Assembly (NCBI GenBank): GCA_040505895.1
Contig: JBEVXU010000016.1
Span: 124,001 to 188,000 of the forward strand
Reading direction: 5' to 3'
Origin: Vondammii sp040505895
GTDB taxonomy: Bacteria; Pseudomonadota; Gammaproteobacteria; Chromatiales; Chromatiaceae
Length of the DNA stretch: 64,000 nt
Each line of letters begins with the position of its first letter. Position 1 is the stretch's first letter. The notes below the pieces were generated by a model. The model had not been told where the DNA came from, searched no databases, and saw only the letters and a program-made list of their open reading frames with translations. The position numbers and the translations under genes were made by a program. Of this stretch, positions 53,036 to 62,553 are shown piece after piece.

Positions 53036-55333
53036 CTAAAATGCTGAACCAAAGGTAAACTGAAAGACTTCCTTATCGTCACCCGACTTGGCATTCAATG
53101 GATAACCCAGGCTCATACCCAGCGCTCCCATAGGAGAGAGCCAGAAAACCGAGCCACCGGTTGAATACCGCAGTTCTCCCAGATCGATATCACTACCGCC
53201 ACTGGTATCATAAATAGCCCCCGCATCAACAAACAGTCCCAAACGGATGGTTTTTTCCATCAACTTGAAGGGAGCGGGGAAAAATAGCTCGCCGTTGGCA
53301 ACGACTTTCAGGTTACCGCCAAGAGGGTCATTGCTTGAATCACGCGGGCCCAGACTGTAGTCCTTGAAACCACGTACCGACTTGACGCCACCGGCAAAAT
53401 AGTTCTCCCAGTATGGCAGACGGGTGGTATCACCATAGACGTCACCAAAAGCTGCATCGCCTGACAGTGCCAGAGTAAGCATCTTGCTCAATGGGAAATA
53501 GCGTTTATGTTTGTAGGCGATTTTGTAGAAGCTTAGGTCACTACCCGGCAAAGTGGCACTGGCGCTGAATCTCTGCAGTCCACCTTTGGTCGGCAGCATT
53601 GATGAATCGCGGGAGTCATGTGTCCAGTTGGATCCCAGTTTATAATCGAGAAAACTGTTGCCGTTGTCCGTCTCAAACTGAGCAATCTCTGTAGAGGCCG
53701 CCGAAGAGACCTTATAGTCTGTGGAAACCAGGTCGAGTGAAAAATTGATGCGATCGGTGTCGGTGATCGGAATACCAAAATTGACGCCGACAAGCCCTGT
53801 ATCGGTGAGGTACTTCGCCGTATCGACAGCATCGAAGTCACTCTTTCGGTAACTAAGATTGAAACCACGGCTTATACCGTCAACTGTATAGTAGGGATTG
53901 GTGTAACCCAGTCGGTAGTGAGTATTCGACTCACTATTATCAAATGCGAAAGAGACCCGTTTACCGGTACCCAGAAAATTATTCTGGGTAATGCTGGTGC
54001 TAACAACAAATCCTGATGATTGGGAGAAGCCGAGGCCTGCCATCAGGTTACCCATTGGCATTTCCGTTACCGAAATATTGACATCCACCTGATCTGTAGA
54101 GCCAGGTACCGCCGGAGTTTCAACATTAACGTCATCAAAATAGCCCAAACGTTGCAGCCGCTCACGAGACTGACGGACTTTTTCGCCGGAGAACCATGCC
54201 GTCTCCATCTGACGCATCTCACGGCGCAGCACCTCATCACGGGTGTCACTGTTACCACGCATATTGATTCTGCGGACGTAGACACGCTTACCAGGGTCGA
54301 CAAAGTAGGTTATAGCAACCTGCTGCTTCTCCTCATCAACTTCAGGAATACTGTTAACATTGGCGAAAGCGTAGCCGTTGTCACTGAGGAGACCGGTAAT
54401 ACGGTCTGCACTACCGATAACCGTCTTGCGTGAAAAGACTTCACCACGCGAGAGGCGAATCATCGGGAAGAACTCCTCCTTGGGCACAACCAAATCACCG
54501 GTCAGTTTAATATCACTGATGGTGTATACGCCCCCCTCGGAGAGGTTGATCGTCACGTATATATCACGTTTGTCAGGGGTGATAGATACCTGAGTGGAGA
54601 CAATCTTGAAGTTGATATAGCCACGATCAAGGTAGAAGGAACGCAGTTTTTCGAGATCACCTGATAGCTTCTGTTTGGAGTACTGGTCATCTTTGGTAAA
54701 GGAGGAGAGATAACCACTGGTGCTGAGGCTGAACTCATCCAGCAGGTCATCCTCATCAAAACTCTCATTGCCGATGATATTGACCTTTTTTATTTTGGCA
54801 GTGAGACCTTCAGCAATATCAATATTGACCGCCACCCTGTTACGCTCCAGCGGTGTTACCAGAGAGTCCAGTTTGACGCCATACTTGCCCTGATTGAAAA
54901 ACTGGCGCTGAAGCTCCTGTTCGATCTTGTCCAGGATAGAACGGTTAAATACCCGCCCTTCAGCGAGGCCGATATCCTTGAGTGCCAGCAGCAGCGTCTC
55001 TGTCTCAAGCGACTTGTTACCCTTGATATCGATCTTGGCAATCGCCGGGCGCTCATTGACAAAAATAACCAGAACCCCCCCATCTCTCTCCAAGCGTACA
55101 TCCTTGAAGAAGCCGGTCTTATAGAGCGCACGGATCACTGAACCGGTCTCGACGCTGTCAATCTCCTGCCCTATCTTTATCGGCAGATAGTTGAATACCG
55201 TGCCGGCGGAGATCCGCTGAAGCCCTTCCACGCGTATGTCATCGATGACAAAGTTCTCCGCCATTACACCCGGAGAGAGGAAGGTAAGGCACAATAGAAG
55301 GAGTGACAGACTTTTTTTGAGAATAAGTTTCAT
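53036..55333 (-). CDS. bamA: outer-membrane assembly factor BamA
   Basis: ATG 55333 starts a good signal peptide (MKLILKKSLSLLLLCLTFLS... GVMAENF); an earlier ATG 30 bases upstream is also possible. The 765-aa protein has five POTRA domains (about 22-345, first with VIDDIRVEGLQRISAGTVF) and a C-terminal 16-strand barrel with the VRGF motif (SVRGFKDYSLGPRD) and a terminal Phe (FQFTFGSAF). It inserts beta-barrel proteins into the outer membrane. It precedes skp and follows rseP. Confidence 0.97.
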   Translation of the reverse strand: MKLILKKSLSLLLLCLTFLSPGVMAENFVIDDIRVEGLQRISAGTVFNYLPIKIGQEIDSVETGSVIRALYKTGFFKDVRLERDGGVLVIFVNERPAIAKIDIKGNKSLETETLLLALKDIGLAEGRVFNRSILDKIEQELQRQFFNQGKYGVKLDSLVTPLERNRVAVNIDIAEGLTAKIKKVNIIGNESFDEDDLLDEFSLSTSGYLSSFTKDDQYSKQKLSGDLEKLRSFYLDRGYINFKIVSTQVSITPDKRDIYVTINLSEGGVYTISDIKLTGDLVVPKEEFFPMIRLSRGEVFSRKTVIGSADRITGLLSDNGYAFANVNSIPEVDEEKQQVAITYFVDPGKRVYVRRINMRGNSDTRDEVLRREMRQMETAWFSGEKVRQSRERLQRLGYFDDVNVETPAVPGSTDQVDVNISVTEMPMGNLMAGLGFSQSSGFVVSTSITQNNFLGTGKRVSFAFDNSESNTHYRLGYTNPYYTVDGISRGFNLSYRKSDFDAVDTAKYLTDTGLVGVNFGIPITDTDRINFSLDLVSTDYKVSSAASTEIAQFETDNGNSFLDYKLGSNWTHDSRDSSMLPTKGGLQRFSASATLPGSDLSFYKIAYKHKRYFPLSKMLTLALSGDAAFGDVYGDTTRLPYWENYFAGGVKSVRGFKDYSLGPRDSSNDPLGGNLKVVANGELFFPAPFKLMEKTIRLGLFVDAGAIYDTSGGSDIDLGELRYSTGGSVFWLSPMGALGMSLGYPLNAKSGDDKEVFQFTFGSAF

Positions 55334-55566
55334 GTTCTTCTTATCAACTTGTTTTTTATTCAACTATCCATAATCAGGTAGATGTAGCCATCGGGCCGCA
55401 CCACATCCGGGTCGTCCAAGCTCACAGAGTCTCCACTGAAACACTAGCGCCGGCACTCACAAAGCATCCTAACCGCATTGTTATTATTACACTTTTTGCT
55501 GCCAGTCCAGAGTCTGACCAGGTTACAATGGAATGCAGGGCTTATAGTATAAATAAAGTTGGCCTG

Positions 55567-56946
55567 CTATCCCAGCAGCCTGGAGAGATCAACATAAAAC
55601 GCCAGCCCCATCAAAGCCAGCATAATCATCAGACCGATGCGCTGACCCTGGGCCTGGGCTCCTTCGGAGAGAGGGCTCCCCTTGAGTGCCTCGATCAAAA
55701 AGAAGAGCAGATGCCCTCCATCCAGCACCGGGATCGGCAGTAGGTTGAGCACACCCAGACTGACACTCACCAGGGCCAAAAACTTGAGAAACGAAGTAAA
55801 ACCATAGCTTGCTGATTTACCGGCGGACTCGGCGATGGAGATGGGACCACTAAGATTCTTTACCGACATCTCACCGACCGCCATCCGGCCAAGTATCTTC
55901 AGCATAAAGAGGGACATATCCCAGGTTCTCTCAACGGCCACCCCAACCGCGTCCAGGGGTCCGTAACGGATCTCAATACGGTAGTCATCATAGAGGCCCT
56001 CAGGGATTTCCACAGCGGCGCCAATCCGACCTATCGTCTGTTCATCGACCTGCTTGCCGCCCACTGTCATCTCTACCGTCTCAATCCTACCCTGACGTTC
56101 CAGTTCAAGAGAGACACGCTTACCCGGTATTTTCCGTATTCTCTGTACCAAGTCACTCCAGGTTTCCAGTGCAACCCCATCAAGTGAGAGCAGGCGATCT
56201 CCAGCGCGGATGCCTGCTCTGTCGGCCGCTTCTCCTGACACCACTTCACTGACAACAGGCTCAACTTCAGGCCGTTTGGGCGTCAGCCCCAAACGCTCCA
56301 GCAGCCGTCCTCCTTCGGCTAACTGCAGAAGCTGACTACTTGAGAGTTGATGCTGCTGCTCATAGCCGGCATCATCAGCCACCTTCACCGAAAGTGTCTC
56401 CCCATTGGTGGCCTCTTCAAGCAGGGCAAACACGCTACTCTCCCAGGTAGGCGTCTGCTTACCACCCACAGAGACAAACTCATCTCCCGGTCGAAATCCG
56501 GCCTGCTCCGCTACCGAACCGGCAGTAACCTCCCCGATCAGAGGCCGGGCGCCAATATCTCCTGTGACATTGATCAACCAGAAGGCAAAAATGGCAAAGA
56601 GAAAGTTAGACACGGGTCCAGCGGCAACGATAGCGCTACGCACCGGTAGAGATTGCCGGTTGAATGCACGGTGCAACTGACCCTCGGGCACCTCCTCCTC
56701 GCGCTCATCGAGCATTTTGACGTAGCCACCCAACGGGATGGCGGCAATAACATACTCGGTGCCTTGCTCACTCTCGCTTTCAGGGCGACCTCGAAAACGC
56801 AGTAACGGCTTGCCGAACCCAACGGAGAAACGCAGCACCCTCACACCCAGTTTTCTGGCAACCCAGAAGTGCCCGTACTCGTGAATGCTGACCAGCAGAC
56901 CCAAGGCAACGATGAAAGAGGTGAGGGTAAAAAGTAGTGAGCTCAT
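55567..56946 (-). CDS. rseP: RseP site-2 zinc metalloprotease
   Basis: The 459-aa inner-membrane protease has the zinc-binding HExxH in SIHEYGHFWVARKLGVRVLR (His 22 and 26), two PDZ domains (about 125-205 and 215-300), a later NPD-type region (NLLPIPVLDGGHLLFFLIEA) and four TM helices. It makes the second cut of anti-sigma factor RseA to release sigma E, and cleaves signal-peptide remnants. It lies between dxr and bamA as in most gammaproteobacteria. Confidence 0.96.
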   Translation of the reverse strand: MSSLLFTLTSFIVALGLLVSIHEYGHFWVARKLGVRVLRFSVGFGKPLLRFRGRPESESEQGTEYVIAAIPLGGYVKMLDEREEEVPEGQLHRAFNRQSLPVRSAIVAAGPVSNFLFAIFAFWLINVTGDIGARPLIGEVTAGSVAEQAGFRPGDEFVSVGGKQTPTWESSVFALLEEATNGETLSVKVADDAGYEQQHQLSSSQLLQLAEGGRLLERLGLTPKRPEVEPVVSEVVSGEAADRAGIRAGDRLLSLDGVALETWSDLVQRIRKIPGKRVSLELERQGRIETVEMTVGGKQVDEQTIGRIGAAVEIPEGLYDDYRIEIRYGPLDAVGVAVERTWDMSLFMLKILGRMAVGEMSVKNLSGPISIAESAGKSASYGFTSFLKFLALVSVSLGVLNLLPIPVLDGGHLLFFLIEALKGSPLSEGAQAQGQRIGLMIMLALMGLAFYVDLSRLLG

Positions 56947-56955
56947 TTTTTTAAT

Positions 56956-57161
56956 AAAAGTTGTCAGTTGGCAGTGGTCGGAGGTGGCATGGAGGCCACT
57001 GTGCCTTGCCTTGCAAACATATATGTTGGAGAACGCATAATAAAAAACCTGTTTTTAAAGGGACACCATAAAGAGTGGGGGTTTCGTTAACCAATTTATA
57101 GGTACCCGATTGCCCATAAAACATCCAACCATCCTGCCAACTGCCAACTGCCAACTGCCAA
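56956..57161. repeat. 7-bp repeat spacer with opposed arms (rseP-dxr joint)
   Basis: Near 56956-56976 the sequence reads TCAGTTGGCAGTGG. At 57134-57161 four exact copies of the complementary CTGCCAA lie and end on the base before the dxr stop codon. The arms can pair over about 150 bases. Same unit as 35690-35717. Confidence 0.75.
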
Positions 57162-58343
57162 CTATTGGATCATCGATTTGATCAATTGTTCCGCCATGCC
57201 CCTTGCTTCGCCATCCAGAGCCAGCAATCCCTCCAGGTCCCGCTCTCCGGTTTCCGGCAGCGCCGTCATGGTCTCTTCTATAAGTCGAGGTATATCGACG
57301 AACCTTAATCTATCATTGAGGAAAGCATCCACCGCCACCTCATTGGCGGCATTTAGCACCGCCGGCATACCACCACCGGCAGTGATAGCCCGGTACGCCA
57401 GTTCGAGACAGGGGAAACGATCCATATCGGGTGGCTCAAAATCGAATCTGGCAACACTAAACAGATCAAGTGGAGAGACACCGGATGCCATCCGCTCAGG
57501 CCAGGCAAGGGCGTGTGCGATAGGCGTGCGCATATCCGGATTACCCAGCTGAGCAAGTACTGAACCGTCTACATACTCGACCATTGAGTGAATAACACTC
57601 TGCGGGTGCAGTACTACCTGAACCTTTTCAGGAGATGTGTGAAATAGCCAGCAGGCTTCAATCACTTCCAACCCTTTATTCATCATGGAAGCGGAATCGA
57701 CCGATATCTTTCGTCCCATATCCCAATTGGGGTGGGCACAAGCCTGGGTTGGTGTCACTTCAGCCAACTGCTCCCGGGAAAAGGTACGAAAAGGCCCACC
57801 CGAGGCGGTCAATAGCACCCTATTGACACCCACGCTTTCCAGCCCCTGCTGATAGCCCTTCGGCATGCACTGAAACACTGCATTATGTTCGCTGTCGATG
57901 GGTAACAGTGTTGCACCACATCGCTCCACCTCATCCATAAACAGGTGACCAGAGACAACCAACGCCTCCTTATTGGCAAGAAGAAGGCGCTTTCCTGCCC
58001 GTACCGCAGCCAAAGCTGGCAGTAGCCCGGCGGCACCGACGATAGCCGCCATAACATAGTCGACCTCATCCAGTGAGGCTACCGACTCCAGACCTTCAAC
58101 ACCCGTAACTACCCTGACAGCAAGTCCAGCATCGACAATGCGACGCTCCAGCGCCAGCGCACTATCGCTATCAGCCATTACGGCATAAGCCGGCTGAAAT
58201 CTGCTGCACTGTTGAAACAGCCCATCGACATCCCGATTAGCGGTAAGTGCCACCACCCTGTACCGCTCAGGATGGCGGGCAACCACGTCCAGGGTACTAA
58301 CCCCGATGGATCCAGTGGAACCGAGAACGGTCAAACCAATCAT
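57162..58343 (-). CDS. dxr: 1-deoxy-D-xylulose 5-phosphate reductoisomerase
   Basis: The 393-aa enzyme makes methylerythritol phosphate, the committed step of the MEP isoprenoid pathway. The start is the NADPH loop MIGLTVLGSTGSIGVSTLDV, the catalytic segment has LLPIDSEHNAVFQCM, and the metal/active-site loop is HPNWDMGRKISVDSASMMNK. Its start overlaps the cdsA stop by four bases. A 7-bp repeat array ends directly at its stop. Confidence 0.98.
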   Translation of the reverse strand: MIGLTVLGSTGSIGVSTLDVVARHPERYRVVALTANRDVDGLFQQCSRFQPAYAVMADSDSALALERRIVDAGLAVRVVTGVEGLESVASLDEVDYVMAAIVGAAGLLPALAAVRAGKRLLLANKEALVVSGHLFMDEVERCGATLLPIDSEHNAVFQCMPKGYQQGLESVGVNRVLLTASGGPFRTFSREQLAEVTPTQACAHPNWDMGRKISVDSASMMNKGLEVIEACWLFHTSPEKVQVVLHPQSVIHSMVEYVDGSVLAQLGNPDMRTPIAHALAWPERMASGVSPLDLFSVARFDFEPPDMDRFPCLELAYRAITAGGGMPAVLNAANEVAVDAFLNDRLRFVDIPRLIEETMTALPETGERDLEGLLALDGEARGMAEQLIKSMIQ

Positions 58344-59164
58344 TTACCACCGCCAATCAGCATCAAACCAAACATAAAGACCGGCGCAACAGCTGTTAGG
58401 CTATCGATACGATCAAGCACACCACCATGGCCGGGCAGGAGTTTTCCGCTATCCTTGATCCCGGCCTGGCGCTTTAGAAGACTTTCAAAAAGATCTCCCA
58501 CCACCGATACAACACAGACCAGCAGGCAGAACAGCACCAACTCAACCACCCCTGCTATTTCGGGCCTGAACAGTGAAAAGAGTGCCGCCCAAACGGCCGT
58601 TCCCGCAAGCGCACCATAGACACCTTCCCGGGTCTTTCCCGGGCTAATGGCCGGCGCCAACTTCACCCGCCCCCAGCGGCGTCCGGAGAAGTAGGCGCCG
58701 GTATCGGCCACCCAGGTAAGGGACATGGTAAACAGCATCAGCAGAGGGCCTTCACTTCCATAACCGTGGAGGGTGACCAAAGCGGCCCATGCAGGCACAA
58801 GCACAAACAAACCGATTACTGACTTTACGAGCTTTCCGGGTACGAAAGATCTCTCCGGGCGGTATCTGAGAATCCACAAGGTCACCATAAACCACCAGAT
58901 GACAGCGGCTAAAAAGAGCCAGAAAGCACTACCTTCAGGATGCTGCAGGAGAGGATAAACAAAAGCCATTGCGGCAGCGGTCGCAGCAATAAAAGCCAGT
59001 TTCTCCCCAAACGTCTGCAGACCGGCAAGTGCCACCCACTCGCTGGCACCTATCAGAATGACGGCACCAAACAACAGAGCCAGCAGATGTGTGGGCAGAA
59101 AGAAGATGGCGGCAAGGACTAACAGAAAAAGGATGAGTGCCGTGATTATCCGTTGACCAAGCAT
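58340..59164 (-). CDS. cdsA: phosphatidate cytidylyltransferase
   Basis: The 274-aa integral membrane enzyme (about eight TM helices) makes CDP-diacylglycerol, precursor of all phospholipids. The C-terminal signature KRQAGIKDSGKLLPGHGGVLDRID is intact, with the acidic DRID. It lies between uppS (three bases) and dxr (four-base overlap), the usual order. Confidence 0.97.
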   Translation of the reverse strand: MLGQRIITALILFLLVLAAIFFLPTHLLALLFGAVILIGASEWVALAGLQTFGEKLAFIAATAAAMAFVYPLLQHPEGSAFWLFLAAVIWWFMVTLWILRYRPERSFVPGKLVKSVIGLFVLVPAWAALVTLHGYGSEGPLLMLFTMSLTWVADTGAYFSGRRWGRVKLAPAISPGKTREGVYGALAGTAVWAALFSLFRPEIAGVVELVLFCLLVCVVSVVGDLFESLLKRQAGIKDSGKLLPGHGGVLDRIDSLTAVAPVFMFGLMLIGGGK

Positions 59165-59167
59165 AGG

Positions 59168-59962
59168 TTAAGCCTCACCCTCTGAGTTCATGCCCTGACC
59201 CGCCGCCGCACTGACCTGCTCACCGGTTTTGCCAAAGCGTCGTTGCCGGCCTGAGAATGCAGTCAACGCCTTGTCAAACGCCTCAGTATCAAAATCCGGC
59301 CAAAGCGTATCGGTAAAGTAGAGCTCAGCATAAGCCGACTGCCACAGAATAAAGTTACTCAGGCGCTGATCACCACCTGTACGAATAAAGAGATCAGGAT
59401 CAGGCAGACCGGCAAAAGAGAGTTCTGCGTTGATCGCCTCTTCATCAATCTGTTGCGGGTCCAGTTCACCCCGGGCCACTTTCCCGGCCAGTGTGCGGCC
59501 GGCCTGGACAATATCCCAGCGGCCACCGTAGTTGGCGGCAATCTGCAGAATCAGTCCGGTATTCTCTGCAGTCTTCTCTTCAGCCTGACTGATGCGCTTC
59601 TGCAACTTCTCACTGAATGCGCTGCGATCACCGATGACTCGTAACACCACATTGTTACGGTGGAGTCGTTTCACCTCTCGATGCAGTGCAGTAAAGAACA
59701 GCTCCATAAGCAGCCCGACTTCACGCTTCGGACGCTTCCAGTTTTCGCTTGAGAAGGCAAATAGGGTGAGGACTTCTATGTGGTGTGATCCACTCTGCTC
59801 GACAGCAGTGCGGACAGATTTAACGCCAGCCTTATGTCCGGCATGGCGAGGTAGGCCCTGTTGCTGAGCCCAGCGACCGTTGCCGTCCATGATAATAGCG
59901 ATATGCCGGGGTAGTTGACGCGGGAGATTGGCGTCACCGGCCTCTGTGCCTGCTTTACTCAC
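59168..59962 (-). CDS. uppS: undecaprenyl pyrophosphate synthase
   Basis: The 264-aa cis-prenyltransferase makes the C55 carrier lipid for peptidoglycan and LPS. The motifs HIAIIMDGNGRWAQQQGLPR (catalytic Asp) and VLTLFAFSSENWKRPKREV, and the C-terminal RTGGDQRLSNFILWQSAYAE, are complete. A GTG start at 59962 fits the length. It follows frr by 24 bases. Confidence 0.97.
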   Translation of the reverse strand: MSKAGTEAGDANLPRQLPRHIAIIMDGNGRWAQQQGLPRHAGHKAGVKSVRTAVEQSGSHHIEVLTLFAFSSENWKRPKREVGLLMELFFTALHREVKRLHRNNVVLRVIGDRSAFSEKLQKRISQAEEKTAENTGLILQIAANYGGRWDIVQAGRTLAGKVARGELDPQQIDEEAINAELSFAGLPDPDLFIRTGGDQRLSNFILWQSAYAELYFTDTLWPDFDTEAFDKALTAFSGRQRRFGKTGEQVSAAAGQGMNSEGEA

Positions 59963-59986
59963 GATGAAAATGTGACGAAAGAGAGA

Positions 59987-60544
59987 TCAGATCGACATCA
60001 GGTCTTTTTCTTTCTCCGCCAGCACTTCGTCAACCTTTTTTATGTGCTGATCGGTGAGCTTCTGGATGATCTCCTGGCCCTTGTGCTCATCGTCCTCAGA
60101 GATCAGTTTCTCTTTTACCAGATCTTTGAGGTCGTGATTGGCATCGCGTCGAATATTACGAACCGCTACCTTGGAGTGTTCCGCCTCTCCGCGTACCACA
60201 CGGATCAGATCCTTGCGTCGCTCTTCAGTCAGCGGTGGCAGCGGCACCCGTATCACGGTACCGGCAGTGTTGGGGTTGAGCCCAAGATCAGAGTTCATGA
60301 TCGCTTTTTCAACCGCCTGCACCATTGTCTTCTCCCATGGAGTAATGGCCAGTGTACGAGCGTCTTCAACAGTGACATTGGCCACCTGGTTAAGCGGCGT
60401 TTCAGAACCGTAGTAAGAGACCCTTATATGATCCAGCAAGCTGGGATGCGCTCGCCCGGTTCTTACCTTTGCCAACTCATGACCCAGTGCATCCACACTC
60501 TTGCCCATGCGTGTTGCAGCGTCAGTTTTAATATCATTGATCAT
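59987..60544 (-). CDS. frr: ribosome recycling factor
   Basis: ATG 60544 starts the 185-aa product MINDIKTDAATRMGKSVDAL; it has GGAG upstream, and longer frames are spurious. It carries KVRTGRAHPSLLDHIRVSYY and VRNIRRDANHDLKDLVKEKL. It splits post-termination ribosomes with EF-G. It begins one base after pyrH, so the two are translated together. Confidence 0.98.
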   Translation of the reverse strand: MINDIKTDAATRMGKSVDALGHELAKVRTGRAHPSLLDHIRVSYYGSETPLNQVANVTVEDARTLAITPWEKTMVQAVEKAIMNSDLGLNPNTAGTVIRVPLPPLTEERRKDLIRVVRGEAEHSKVAVRNIRRDANHDLKDLVKEKLISEDDEHKGQEIIQKLTDQHIKKVDEVLAEKEKDLMSI

Positions 60545-60545
60545 T

Positions 60546-61271
60546 TCAATCTCCACCACTCTCCACCAGTGAACCGATCTCCTCACCCTGCATCAACTGC
60601 ATAAGGGCGCCCGGCTCGTTGATATTCATTACCCGAAGCGGCATCTTATTATCACGGCAGAGTACGACTGCAGTCGCATCCATCACCTTTAGCCCCTCGG
60701 ATAGTGCCCGATCATAACTCAAGCGGGGGTAGAACTCTGCATCTTCGTCCTTCATGGGATCGGCCGAGTAGATACCGTCAACCTTGGTTGCCTTAATCAG
60801 AACCTGGGCGTTGATCTCGATCGCACGCAGGCCGGCGGCTGAGTCTGTAGTAAAATAGGGATTACCTGTGCCACCTGAGAGAATAACCACCTCGCCATTT
60901 TCAAGGTGTCTAACAGCTTCGCGACGGACATAAAAATCGCACACCTGATCCATCCTGATGGCCGACAGGACTCTTGCCGGGACACCTTTCTTATTCAGTG
61001 CATCCTGCATGGCCAAAGAGTTCATAACGGTGGCGAGCATACCCATGTGATCACCTGAAACGCGGTCAATGCCCGACCGGGCCAAACCTTCACCACGAAA
61101 AATATTACCGCCGCCGATCACCAGACCGATTTGGACGCCGGCATCCACCAGTTCCTTTATCTCCTGCGCGACCCGGGAGATCACATCCGGATCAATTCCG
61201 AAACTCCCTCCACCCATTAAGGCTTCACCGCTGAGCTTTAGCAAAATCCGCTGGTAGGCTATCGCTGACAT
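60546..61271 (-). CDS. pyrH: uridylate kinase
   Basis: The 241-aa bacterial UMP kinase of the amino-acid-kinase fold starts MSAIAYQRILLKLSGEALMG and has VIGGGNIFRGEGLARSGIDR and FTTDSAAGLRAIEINAQVLI. It forms UDP from UMP and responds to GTP and UTP. It lies between tsf and frr. The tsf-pyrH spacer (284 bases) holds a fold-back element. Confidence 0.98.
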   Translation of the reverse strand: MSAIAYQRILLKLSGEALMGGGSFGIDPDVISRVAQEIKELVDAGVQIGLVIGGGNIFRGEGLARSGIDRVSGDHMGMLATVMNSLAMQDALNKKGVPARVLSAIRMDQVCDFYVRREAVRHLENGEVVILSGGTGNPYFTTDSAAGLRAIEINAQVLIKATKVDGIYSADPMKDEDAEFYPRLSYDRALSEGLKVMDATAVVLCRDNKMPLRVMNINEPGALMQLMQGEEIGSLVESGGD

Positions 61272-61298
61272 AACACTCCCTTTTTTCTCATTATATTA

Positions 61299-61507
61299 CG
61301 AGGTTCATGCAAAACCCCTCAATCCCCTCTCTCTTGAGGAGGGTGTCGCAAAAGTCCCCTCTCCCCACCGGGGAGAGGGCTAGGGTGAGGGGGATCAATA
61401 GGTAACTTATTGATTTAATACACCCTCATCCTAACCTTCTCCCTCGTAGGGAGAAGGGACGACATATCCAAGGCCTTTTGCGTCATTTGAACCCCGAAAC
61501 TTGGGTT
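61299..61507. repeat. fold-back / MITE-like element, copy 2 (inverted relative to copy 1)
   Basis: The right end is 61488-61507 (reverse complement AACCCAAGTTTCGGGGTTCA, 17 of 20 with the copy 1 end); the left end near 61299-61315 is a shorter version. About 110 bases at 61350-61459 match the reverse complement of 3591-3700 essentially exactly. No ORF. It splits the tsf-pyrH joint. Confidence 0.75.
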
Positions 61508-61555
61508 CACAAGAACCTCTTACGTGTAAAAAATTATGTTGCAGGGATTAGCCGA

Positions 61556-62440
61556 TTAACCGTTAATCTGCGCCATCACTTCGTCAGCAAAGTTCTCCTG
61601 CTTCTTCTCGATACCTTCACCCACCTCGAAACGGGTAAAGCTATTCACCTTGGCACCCGCTTCAGCCAGCAGTTTCTCGACAGTAGTATCAGGATTCTTA
61701 ACAAAAGCCTGGCCAACCAGCGTGATTTCAGCAAGGAATTTACGTATCTGACCACCGATGATCTTTTCGATAATATTCTCTGGCTTACCACTCTCCAGAG
61801 CACGTGCCTTAAAGATCTCACGCTCCTTCTCGACCGTTTCAGCCGGTACCTGGTCTTCGGAAACACAGGTTGGATTGGTTGCAGCAACGTGCATGGCGAT
61901 ATCTTTACCCAGGGTGTCATCACCCCCTTCGACTTCAACCACTACACCGATGCGAACACCGTGACGGTAGCTGGCTAGCTGACCACTCTCGGTCTGAAAA
62001 CGCTGAAAACGGCGAACATTCATATTCTCGCCAATCTTCACGATAAGTGCCTCACGTGCGGTGTTTATGGTGGTCTCCTCACCATCATGTAGAGGCTGCT
62101 CCAGTAGCTCTTCGACAGTGGTCGCTGATGAATTAAGCGCACACTCGGCTACCGCGTCGGCAAACGAGGTGAAATTATCATCCTTGGCGACAAAGTCGGT
62201 TTCACAGTTGACCTCGACCATCGCGGCTTTTTTACCATCGGCACTAAACTTGATAGCAACGATGCCATCGGCAGCAGTACGGCCCGCTTTTTTTGCCGCT
62301 TTCGCCTGCCCGGATTTACGCATCTGTTCAATTGCAGCCTCGATATCGCCGTCGGCTTCTACCAGTGCTTTCTTGCACTCCATCATGCCAGAGCCGGTAC
62401 GCTCACGCAGCTCCTTAACCATAGACGCTGTAATGGCCAT
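61556..62440 (-). CDS. tsf: elongation factor Ts
   Basis: The 294-aa nucleotide exchange factor for EF-Tu starts MAITASMVKELRERTGSGMM, followed by ECKKALVEADGDIEAAIEQM, the typical N-terminal domain. The core has TDFVAKDDNFTSFADAVAEC with the contact residues TDF. It follows rpsB by 113 bases as in most bacteria, with a stem-loop between. Confidence 0.98.
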   Translation of the reverse strand: MAITASMVKELRERTGSGMMECKKALVEADGDIEAAIEQMRKSGQAKAAKKAGRTAADGIVAIKFSADGKKAAMVEVNCETDFVAKDDNFTSFADAVAECALNSSATTVEELLEQPLHDGEETTINTAREALIVKIGENMNVRRFQRFQTESGQLASYRHGVRIGVVVEVEGGDDTLGKDIAMHVAATNPTCVSEDQVPAETVEKEREIFKARALESGKPENIIEKIIGGQIRKFLAEITLVGQAFVKNPDTTVEKLLAEAGAKVNSFTRFEVGEGIEKKQENFADEVMAQING

Positions 62441-62477
62441 GATTGTTGTCCTCTTCTTTTAACTAGTTTTTAACGGG

Positions 62478-62512
62478 TATTCCCGGTCACGCAGAATCGT
62501 AAACCGGGAATA
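62478..62512 (-). terminator. rpsB-tsf intercistronic hairpin (attenuator)
   Basis: A 10-bp perfect stem TATTCCCGGT/ACCGGGAATA with a 15-base loop is followed on the reverse strand by CCCGTTAAAAACTAGTT. It can reduce read-through into tsf, as known in E. coli. Confidence 0.6.
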
Positions 62513-62553
62513 GGCCCTAAGAAAATATCGCTGAAGCTACTTCAGCAGAGTGA

